DNA of 64,000 bases from Distichodus sexfasciatus (lineage: Eukaryota > Chordata > Actinopteri > Characiformes > Distichodontidae). A program made the translations under genes and the position numbers. Of the stretch, positions 43,207 through 51,972 are shown piece by piece; position 1 is the stretch's first letter, and every line of letters begins with the position of its first letter. The notes below the pieces were generated by a model. That model was not told the DNA's origin. It searched no databases and saw only the letters and a program-made list of their open reading frames with translations. The stretch is from the NCBI GenBank assembly GCA_032718565.1, contig JAVGVS010000042.1:1967207-2031206 (forward strand), given 5' to 3'.

Positions 43207-44050
43207 TAACACGCATTTTCTATATAAAAAAGTCTTTGCTGCGTTCCTACATTATCACTCTCAAGTTAAAATTGATCAATTGTACAAAATCCAAACTACC
43301 TATATGTATTAATCTTAAGAGTCTATTAACAGGGAACAATGACGTTTATGTGATGAATAATTCACTTTTCCACACAATTCCTCACAGCTAACACCAGTAT
43401 TATTGTGCTACGAGCATAAGATGATCACAGATAATGCATAAAAGCAATATAGCTACGCTAATAAATACCAACAAAAACTTTGTCAGTTGTCTCAAAACAA
43501 CTAAGCAGCAACAAGTGTGTAAGTGCCAGCAACAGGACAGAGCCCCAGTCCTTCTATACAAACCAGAACAGCTGTTTACCATGTCACATTGAGTACAGGT
43601 GGGAACATTCTCTGGTCTCACAACTATTAGGTCAATGATTTGATTTGATACAATATCACGATGCATGCCACCAATTTCTCTACATTACTTCACATTGTAA
43701 GCAGATTTGCCAGCCATAGTTGCTAAAGGGATCTACTTTTTTTTTATGAATCTTCATGCCGTAGCCAGAAAATCACCAAACAATGTCTGGGGCTGGGGAC
43801 TGGGGCACTGTCCTAGTGGGCAGCAGACCGCCGGTTATAATCGATTATGGTCTGCCATTGCATCAATGCAAAATCGTCCACGTCTGCATCACGATGCATC
43901 GATTATGCGATTAATTTCAACACCCCTAATGAAGAGTGAACTATTTATACAATTCAACACAACCTGCTACAAGCATAAGATGATCAGCGAGAAAACATGA
44001 AAAACTTTGATGCCGACGTTCAGAAAACTGTTTTTAAGTGCTTTCCTCAA

Positions 44051-44132
44051 GGTAGCATGGCTGAGCAGTCCAAGGCGCTGGATTTAGGCTCCAGTCTCTT
44101 TGGAGGTGTGTGTTCAAATCCCACTGCTGCCA
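44051..44132 (+). tRNA. tRNA-Leu-like (TAG), doubtful
   Basis: Full length with good anticodon arm. D arm (GCTGAGCAGTCCAAGGC) and T stem (GTGTG/CCCAC) carry mismatches. A LINE fragment begins three bases after its end. Confidence 0.6.
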
Positions 44133-44225
44133 GAAATCAACAACAGACTGGACTGGACATCCGACCCTGAAACTGTGAACAAGAAACGGATGAGCAGACT
44201 CTACATCTTGAGGAAGCTCAGATCC
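44133..44225 (+). mobile_element. LINE ORF2 C-terminal fragment
   Basis: Frame reads INNRLDWTSDPETVNKKRMS then RLYILRKLRSCNV, the conserved block downstream of the reverse transcriptase core in fish LINEs. It abuts tRNA-like sequence on both sides. Copies at 46719-46813 and, in part, 47950-48020. Confidence 0.75.
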
Positions 44226-44309
44226 TGTAACGTATGGCCCAGCAGTCTAAGGTGGTGCGTTGAGGCTCCAGTCTCTTTGGGGTTGTAGGTATGAATCCCA
44301 CTGCTGCCA
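44226..44309 (+). pseudogene. tRNA-Leu-derived copy fused to a LINE end (anticodon GAG)
   Basis: The LINE block RSCNV (GATCCTGTAACGT) runs into TGGCCCAGCAGTCTAAGG with no leader. Loop TTGAGGC gives GAG. Anticodon stem GTGCG/TCCAG does not pair. Confidence 0.7.
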
Positions 44310-44591
44310 TGACATGCATTTTCTACTTAAAGGATTCTAATAGAGTGTTTGTTGTGGCTCTACCTTATCACCACGAAGTTATCATTTATTACACAGAAAC
44401 GAGCCAATATGTGATAATCTTAATAACCAAAGAACAATGAGATGGACACATTGAAGAGTGAACGTTTGTATACAATTAAACACATCTTGCTACAAGCGTC
44501 AGATAATCATAGAAAATACATAAAAGCAGGTGTCAGAAAAAACTTTGATGCCATGACGTTCAGAAAACTGTTTTTAAGACTTCTGCGGCAA

Positions 44592-44673
44592 GGTAGTGTG
44601 GCCGAGCGGTCTAAGGCGCTGGATTTAGGCTCCAGTCTCTTCGGAGGCGTGGGTTCGAATCCCACCGCTGCCA
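44592..44673 (+). tRNA. tRNA-Leu (TAG), intact
   Basis: GGTAGTG acceptor pairs with CGCTGCC through a G-T wobble. All other arms are canonical, B box GGTTCGAATCC, TTTT 11 bases downstream. Twin at 47180. Confidence 0.9.
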
Positions 44674-44689
44674 GAAAGCATATTTTGCA

Positions 44690-44990
44690 GTCTGTCACTT
44701 TGTCGAGGTCATCCCCGTGTGGTTCACAGGGTACAACCCAGTCAGTTGTCTCAAAACAACTAAGCAGCAACAAAGGCAACAAGCGTGAGCAATAGGACAG
44801 AGCCCCAGTCCATCTATACAAACCACAACAGCTGTTTATCATGTGATATTAAGCAGAGGTGTGAACCTTCACTGGTCTCACGATTCGATTCCATTCTGAT
44901 TACTAGGTCAATGATTCAATATGATTTCACGATGCATGCCATCGATTTTTCTACATTACTTCACATTGCACCCAGATTGGGCAGCCACAG
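44690..44990 (-). mobile_element. LINE linker fragment plus hAT-like end
   Basis: - strand frame SCFETTDWVVPCEPHGDDLD then KVTDCK. The same region continues into GAGGTGTGAACCTTCACTGG and TCTCACGATTCGATTCC, a hAT-like terminus. Duplicated at 47278-47575. Confidence 0.55.
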
Positions 44991-45061
44991 TTGTTACCAG
45001 GATGTTCGTTTTAGCAGAAAGCCATGGCGTTCAGAAACTGTTTTTAAAACGCTTCTGTCAG

Positions 45062-45143
45062 GGTAGCGTGGCCGAGTGGTCTAAGGCGCTGGATTTAGGC
45101 TCCAGTCTCTTTGGGGATGTGTGTTCGAATCCCGCCGCTGCCA
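45062..45143 (+). tRNA. tRNA-Leu (TAG), near-intact, with satellite-type spacer
   Basis: Canonical except for a T-stem mismatch (GTGTG/CCCGC). Its 3' flank AAATGTGCCTTTTATTAAGT and TACTTTGATGTGGTGACGTT is the spacer of the big satellite starting at 48 kb. Confidence 0.8.
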
Positions 45144-45242
45144 AAATGTGCCTTTTATTAAGTTAAAATTTACTACACAGAACCAAAAAAATACTTTGAT
45201 GTGGTGACGTTCAGACAATTGTTTTTAAGTCTCCTGTTTCAA

Positions 45243-45315
45243 GGTAGCGTGGCAAGGCGGTCCTAAAGCTGGATTAGGCTCAGTCTTGGGGGCTGGGAAT
45301 TGAATCCCGCTGCCA
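45243..45315 (+). pseudogene. tRNA-Leu pseudogene, 181 bp after the previous copy
   Basis: GGTAGCGTGGCAAGGCGGTC ... GGATTAGGCTCAGTCTTGGG with several deletions. Same unit length and spacer as the satellite, then a switch to the 770-bp-type flank. Confidence 0.75.
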
Positions 45316-45449
45316 AAATGTGCCTTTTTTTAAGTTGAAATTTGATCAATTGTACGAAATCCAACCTACATATATGTATTAAACTTAAGAGTGTACGAGC
45401 AGGAAGCCACGAGATTTACATGATGAGGAGTTCTCTTTTCCACACAGTT

Positions 45450-45961
45450 CCTCACAGCTAACACACGTATTATTGTGCTACAAGCATAAGATAATCACAG
45501 ATAACGCATAAACGCAATATAGCTATGCTAATAAACACCAACAAAAACTTTTTAACGCACGTGTGTATAAAACGATTACTTTTCCGCGTTGCCTCTGGCT
45601 CGGTTTCAATGTGGATTCTGAGCAAGTCTTCTGCTAAGTGTGCTCTGGGAAATATGGGACACATCCCTGCTTCTCGAGGACCTAAACAGCGAAAAAGGCA
45701 ACGAACCGCTTCTATAGTGAGTACACGCCTTCAAAACCTAAAACAGAATGTAGCGTTTCAATTCATTTTGTGAATTGAGAAATACAAAAACTTTCCATCA
45801 ATGCATCGATTCTGCAGTTAATTTCAACACCTAATGAAGAGTGCACACTTGTATACAATTCAACACAACCTGCTACAAGTGTGAGATGATCAGCGATAAA
45901 ACATAAAAGCAGACTTTGATAACGTGACGTTCAGAAAAGCGTTTTTAAGCGTTTTATTCAC
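45450..45961. repeat. ~510-bp spacer block preceding tRNA-Leu, copy 4
   Basis: Same block as 37691-38201. Ends at the tRNA-Leu copy at 45962. Confidence 0.8.
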
Positions 45962-46043
45962 GGTAGCGTGGCCGAGTGGTCTAAGGCGCTAGGTTGAGCC
46001 TCCAGCTTCTTCAGGAGTGTGGGTTTGAATCCCACTGCTGCCA
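45962..46043 (+). pseudogene. tRNA-Leu-derived copy (anticodon GAG), decayed
   Basis: Good acceptor and D arm, but CTAGG-TTGAGCC-TCCAG no longer pairs and the variable arm is changed. LINE linker sequence follows immediately (46046-46180, - strand). Confidence 0.65.
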
Positions 46044-46323
46044 GAAGCTCTGTCATTTTGTCGAGCTCATTCCTATGTGGTTCACAGGGTACAGTCCAGT
46101 CAGTTGTCTCAGAACAACTAAGCAGCAACAAGTAATGCAAGCGCGAGCAACATGACAGAGCCCAGTCCATCTATACAAACCAGAACAGCTCTAATTAAGA
46201 GTGCATATTCATATAGGGTTAGGGTATAATTCAACGCTACCTGCTACAAGCGGAAGATGATCATAGATAATACATAAAAGCAGGCGTCAGGAAAGATGAC
46301 TGTTTTTAAGACTTCTTAGTCAA

Positions 46324-46394
46324 GGTAGAGTGGCGGAGCAGTTTATGGCTTTCCAGGCCCTTCGGGGCATAGGTTCAAAATCCCACCGCTGCCA
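46324..46394 (+). pseudogene. tRNA-Leu pseudogene with internal deletion
   Basis: GGTAGAGTGGCGGAGCAGTT, then most of the anticodon arm is missing, then TTCGGGGCATAGGTTCAAAA and TCCCACCGCTGCCA. Confidence 0.7.
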
Positions 46395-46813
46395 GGCTGT
46401 GCATTTTCATTAATTTAAAGGATTTACAAATTCCATCCTACTCATTGCTTGGTGCCACTTTATTACTATAAAGTTGTCACTTAACGTGCAAAAAAGAAGC
46501 TTACTGAAGTGCAGTTATCCAGTAGGTGCAGGATCCTATTAATAGCACACAATGGGGTTTACATTGTCATGTCCAGACATGCCAACATATTTAAGTCCAT
46601 CTGCCTGGGACACGCCCAGGTTCTCTCGGAGACCTAAGTGCCGACAAGGGTATCAACTGTGCAAGTGTGAGCAATAGGACAGAGCCCCAGCCCTCAGAAC
46701 AGATGTCTGGCTAGGGGTCACCATCAACAACAGACTGGGCTGGACAGCCGCTTACTGAAACTGTGAACAAGAAACGGATGAGCAGACTCTACATCTTGAG
46801 CAAGCTCAGATCC

Positions 46814-46897
46814 TGTAACGTGTGGCCCAGCAGTCTAAGGTGGTGCGTTGAGGCTCCAGTCTCTTTGGGGTTGTAGGTATGAATCCCACTGCTGCCA
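46814..46897 (+). pseudogene. tRNA-Leu-derived copy fused to a LINE end (anticodon GAG), duplicate
   Basis: Same structure as 44226-44309 (TGTAACGTGTGGCCCAGCAG), inherited through the 2.59-kb duplication. Confidence 0.7.
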
Positions 46898-47179
46898 TGA
46901 CATGCATTTTCTACTTAAAGGATTCTAATAGAGTGTTTGTTGTGGCTCTACCTTATCACCACGAAGTTATCATTTATTACACAGAAGCGAGCCAGCCATA
47001 TGATGTCTTAATAACCAAAGAACAATGAGATGGACACATTGAAGAGTGAACGTTTGTATACAATTAAACACATCTTGCTACAAGCGTCAGATAATCATAG
47101 AAAATACATAAAAGCAGGTGTCAGAAAAAACTTTGATGCCATGACGTTCAGAAAACTGTTTTTAAGACTTCTGCGGCAA

Positions 47180-47261
47180 GGTAGTGTGACCGAGCGGTCT
47201 AAGGCGCTGGATTTAGGCTCCAGTCTCTTCGGAGGCGTGGGTTCGAATCCCACCGCTGCCA
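47180..47261 (+). tRNA. tRNA-Leu (TAG), near-intact
   Basis: Twin of 44592, differing by GTGACCGAGCGG for GTGGCCGAGCGG, which breaks one D-stem pair and weakens the A box. Other arms canonical. Confidence 0.8.
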
Positions 47262-47650
47262 GAAAGCATATTTTGCAGTCTGTCACTTTGTCGAGGTCAT
47301 CCCCGTGTGGTTCACAGGGTACAACCCAGTCAGTTGTCTCAAAACAACTAAGCAGCAACAAAGGCAACAAGCGTGAGCAATAGGACTGAGCCCCAGTCCA
47401 TCTATACAAACCACAACAGCTGTTTATCATGTGATATTGAGTAGAGGTGTGAACCTTCACTGGTCTCACGATTCAATTCGGTTCTGATTACTAGGTCAAT
47501 GATTCAATATGATTTCATGATGCAAGCCATCGATTTTTCTACAGTACTTCACATTGCACCCAGATTGGGCAGCCACAGTTGTTACCAGGATGTTCGTTTT
47601 AACTTGAAAGCCATGACGTTCAGAAAACTGTTTTTGAAACCTTTTGTCAG

Positions 47651-47731
47651 GGTAGTGTGGCCGAGTGGTCTAAGGTGCTGGGTTTAGGCTCCAGTCTCTT
47701 CAGGGAGTGGGTTTGAATCCCTCTGCTGCCA
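47651..47731 (+). tRNA. tRNA-Leu-like (TAG), doubtful
   Basis: CTGGG-TTTAGGC-TCCAG and T arm GTGGGTTTGAATCCCTC have mismatches. Variable arm shortened by one base. Confidence 0.6.
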
Positions 47732-47810
47732 GAATGCACATTTTGCAGTCTGTCATTTTTTTTATATGCTTACTGATATGTAGTTATCCATTATGTCACA
47801 TTCTAAGTAC

Positions 47811-48020
47811 TGTTTCATATTGTCCAGTGGATTACTGACTACCTGACTGGGAGACCACAGTTTGTCCATTTAGGCAATGTTTTGGTGATTGACTTCAGGA
47901 GAAAAAAGACCACTTCTGAACCACTGAGGTTTCAGGAGAAGGATGTTGAGGTGGTGGACGACTCCAAGCTGTGTACAAGAAAGGGATGAGCAGACTCTAC
48001 TTCTTGAGGAACTCAGACCC
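47811..48020 (+). mobile_element. LINE reverse transcriptase fragment
   Basis: Reads VQWITDYLTGRPQFVHLGN then, with deletions, VIDFRRKKTTSEPLRFQEKD, VEVVDDSKL and RKGMSRLYFLR, i.e. parts of the reverse transcriptase palm and the block after it with central portions missing. Sits at the left border of the satellite. Confidence 0.75.
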
Positions 48021-48738
48021 TTCAATGGGTGCAACAAAATGTGGGTTCGAATCCCACCGCTGGCAGAACGTGCCTTTTATTAAATTAAAATTTGCTACAC
48101 AGAACCCAAAAAAATACTTTGATGCGGTGACGTTCAGAGGATTATTTTTTAAAACCAAGTCTCTTCCAGGCGTGGGTTGAATCCCACCGCTGCTAAAATG
48201 TGCCTTTTATTGGTTAAAATTTTACAGAGGCCAAAAATACTTTGAAGCGGTGGCGTTCGAGTGTTTTAGTCTCCTACTTCAGGTAGCGTGGCCGGCGGTC
48301 TAAGCTGGATTAAGGCTCAGTCTCTTAGGCGTGAGGTTCAAATCCGCTGCCAAAATGTGCCTTTTATTAGTTAAAATTTACTACACAGAACCCAAAACTC
48401 TTTGGGCGTGGCGTTCGAGTGTTTTAAGTCTCCTACTTCAAGGTAGCGTGGCCGGCCGGTCTAAGCTGGATTAAGGCTCAGTCTCTTTGAGGCGTGGGTT
48501 GGGCCTCCACCGCTGCCAGCGATGCCTTTTATTAAGTGGAAATTTACTAGAGCAAAAAAATACTTTTGATGCGGTGGCGTTCGAAATTGTTTTAAGGCTC
48601 CAGTCTCTTCGGGGGCGTGGGTTCGAATCCCACCGCTGCCAAAATGTGCCTTTTATTAAGTTAAAATTTACTACACAAAACCCAAATACTTGATCACGGT
48701 GGCGTTCGAGGAATTGTTTTTTAAGTCTCCTACTTCAA

Positions 48739-48820
48739 GGTAGCGTGGCGAAGCGGTCCTAGGCGCTGGATTAAGGCTCCAGTCTCTTTGGGGGTGTGGG
48801 TTCGAATCCCACCGCTGCCA
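48739..48820 (+). tRNA. tRNA-Leu (AAG) in the satellite, full length
   Basis: 82 nt with intact anticodon, variable and T arms and TTTT 8-10 bases after the end. D arm GGCGAAGCGGTCCTAGGC deviates from GGCCGAGCGGTCTAAGGC, which may be a consensus error. Confidence 0.7.
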
Positions 48821-51800
48821 AAATGTGCCTGTTATTAAGTTAAAATTTACTACACAGAACCCAAAAAAATACTTTGATGCGGTGACGTTCCGAGAATTGT
48901 TTTTAAGGCTCCAGTCTCTTCGGGGGCGTGGGTTGACCACCACCACTGCCAAAAAATGTGCCTTTTATTAACAAGTTAAAATTTCCTACACAGAACCCAA
49001 AAAAAATACTTTGATGCGGTGACGTTCAGAGAATTGTTTTTAAATCTCCTCCTTTAAGGTAGCGTGGCTGAGCGGTCTAAGAGATTAAGGCTCAGTCTTC
49101 AGGCGTGGAGTTCAGATCCGCTGCCAAAATATGCCTTTTATTAAGTTAAAATTTACTACACACAACCCAAAAAAAGACTTTGATGCGGTGACGTTCCGAG
49201 AATTGTTTTTAAGTCTCCTACTTCAAGGTAGCGTGGCAGCCGGTCCTAAGCTGGATTAAGGCTCAGTCTCTTGCCTTTGGGGGTGTGGGTTGAATCCGCT
49301 GTAAAATGTACTGTATTAAGTTAAAATTTACTACACAGGGCAAGAAATACTTTGAAATGCTGGTGGCCGTTCAGTGTTTTTAATCCCAGTCTCTTGAAGG
49401 CGTGGGTTCGAATCCACACGCTTTTAAAATGTGCCTTTATTAAGTTAAAATTTGCTACAGAACCCAAAAAATACTTTGATGCTGTGACATTCAGAGAATT
49501 GTTTTAGGCTCCAGTCTCTTGAGGCGTGGGTTGAATCCGCTACCCAAAATGTGCCTTTATTAAGTTAAAATTTACTACACAGAACCCAAAAGCCACTTTG
49601 AGGCGGTGGCGTTCGAGGTGTTTTAGTCTCCTACTTCAAGGTAGGCATGGCCGAGCTGTCAGGCGCTGGATTAAAACTCAGTCTCTTGGTGGGTTCAAAT
49701 CCCACCGCTGCCAAAATGTGCCTTTTATTAAGTTAAAATTTACTACACAGAACCCCAAAAAATACTTTGAAGCGGTGACGTTCGAGGTGTTTTAAGTCTC
49801 CTAGTTCAAGGTAAGCGTGGCCGAGGCGGTCTAAGCTGGATTAAGGCTCCAGTCTCTTGAGGCGTGGGTTGAATCCACGCTGCAAAATGTGCCTTTGTGG
49901 GGTTAAATTACACCACTCAGGGCAAAAAAAAGACTTTGATCTGATTGACGTTCGAAATTGTTTTAAGTCTCCTGGTTCAAATGGCGTGGCGGCGGTCCTA
50001 AAGTAGCTGGATTAGGCTCAGTCTCTTGAGGGGCGTGGGTTCAAATCCGCTGCCAAAATATGCCTTTTTATTGAGATTCAAATTTACTACACAGAACCCA
50101 AAAAAAAATGCTTTGAAGCGGTGGCGTTCGAGGGTATTTTTAGTCTCTCTTCAGGTAGCGTGCTTGGCGGTCAAGCGTAGTTAAGGCTCCAATCTCTTCG
50201 AAGTGGGTTCAAATCCGCTGCAAAATGAGCCTTTTAAATTAAAATTTACTGCGAACCCCAAAAAATGCTTTGATCTTGGTGACGTTCGAGAATTGTTTTA
50301 AGTCTTCTACTTCAAGGTAAGCGTGGCGGCGGGTCTAAAGCGCTGGATCCAAGGCTCCAGTCTCTTGGGGTGTGGGTTCGAATCCACCGCTGCCAGCGAT
50401 TGCCTTTATTAAATTAAAATTTGCCTACCTAGAACCCAAAAATACTTTTGAAATCTTGGTGGCGTTCGAGAGTGTTTTTAAAACCAGTCTCTTGGGCGTG
50501 GGTTGAATCCCACGCGCACTTTTATTAAGTTAAAATTTACTACACAGAACCCAAAAAAATACTTTGATGCGGTGACGTTCGAGAATTGTTTTTAAGTCTC
50601 CTACTTCAAGGTAGCGTGGCGAAGCGGTCTAAGCGCTGGATTAAGGCTCCAGTCTCTTCTCCGAGGCGTGGGTTAAGATCCGCTGCTAAATGTGCCTTTA
50701 TTATTAAGTTAAAATTTACTACACAGAACCCAAAAAACTTTGATCGGTGACGTTCGAGGTATTTTTAAGTCCTCCTACTTCAAGGTAGCGTGGCCGGCCG
50801 GTCCTAAGCTTCAGTTAAAACTCCAGTCTCTTTGGGGGTGTGGGTTGCTGCAAAATGTGCCTGCTTCAATAAGTTAAAATTACTACACAGAACCCAAAAA
50901 AGCCACTTTGCAGTCACGGTGGCCGTTCGAGGTGTTTTAAGGCTCCAGTCTCTTGAGGCGTGGAGTTCGAGAATCCGCTGCCAAAATGTGCCTTTTATTA
51001 AGTTAAAAGATTTACTACACAGAACCTTAAAATACTTTGATGCTGTGACATTCGAGAATTGGTTTTAAGGCTCCAGTCTCTTGAGGCGTGGGTTCGAATC
51101 CCGCTTTCTTAAAATGTGCCTTTTATTAAGTTAAAATTTACTACAGGGCAAAAAATGCTTTAGGCGGTGACGTTCAAGGAATTGTTTTTAAGTCTCCTAC
51201 TGAGTAGCGTGAGGCTCATCTCGTGTGGATTAAGGCTCCAGTCTCCTTCGGGGGCGTGGGTTCAAATCCCACCGCTGCCAAAATGTGCCTTTTATTAAGT
51301 TAAAATTTACTACACAGAACAAAAAAATACTTTGATGCGGTGACGTTCCAGAGAATTGTTTTTAAGTCTCCTATTTCAAGGTAGCGTGGCCGGCGGTCTC
51401 GGCGCTGGATTAAGGCTCCAGTAGAATCTCTTGAGGCGTGGGTTGATCCCCCGCTTCAAATATTGCCTTTTCATAATTTCAAATTTACCTAACAGAACCC
51501 AAAAAACTTTTGATCTTTGGTGACGTTCAAAGTGTTTTGATCTCCTGGTTCAAAGGAGTAGCGTGGCGGCGGTCCTAAGAGCGCTGGGTTAAGGCTCCAG
51601 TCTTGAGGGGCGTGGGTTCAATCCCGCTGCCAAATGTGCCTTTTAAGTTAAATTTACTACACAGAACCCAAAAATACTTTGAAGCGGTGGCGTTCAGTGT
51701 TTTAAGTCTCCTACTTCAAGGTAGCGTGTGGCAGTGAGTCTAGGCAGATTTAGGCTCCAGTCCCTTTGGGGGCGTGGGTTCAAATCCCACCGCTGCCAAA

Positions 51801-51892
51801 ATGAGCCTTTTATTAAGTTAAATTACTACTGATTTAAAAAATGCTTTGATCTTGATGCAGCGTTCGAGGTATTTTTAAGTCTTCTACTTCAA

Positions 51893-51972
51893 GATGGCGT
51901 GGCGGCGGTCTAAGGCGCTGGATTAAGGCTCCAGTCTCTTTGGGGGTGTGGGTTCGAATCCCACCGCTGCCA
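51893..51972 (+). pseudogene. tRNA-Leu (AAG) in the satellite, two bases short
   Basis: GATGGCGTGGCGGCGGTCTA at the start lacks part of the D arm. From GGCGCTGGATTAAGGCTCCA to the end it is perfect. Confidence 0.7.

Larger units (their letters stand above)
44131..45143. repeat. 2.59-kb-offset duplication, left copy
   Basis: Matches 46719-47731 at a constant offset of 2588 bases from the LINE piece through two tRNA-Leu copies to a third (44309/46897, 44592/47180 and 45062/47651), with few differences. Confidence 0.85.
46719..47731. repeat. 2.59-kb-offset duplication, right copy
   Basis: Partner of 44131-45143. Contains the LINE piece (46719-46813), the fused tRNA-like copy (46814-46897), tRNA-Leu at 47180, LINE and hAT fragments, and tRNA-Leu at 47651. 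Confidence 0.85.

Noticed and set aside
48671..48952. - strand open frames across the satellite
   Set aside because: Reverse translations of tRNA units and spacers. They recur with the repeat and shift with each indel.
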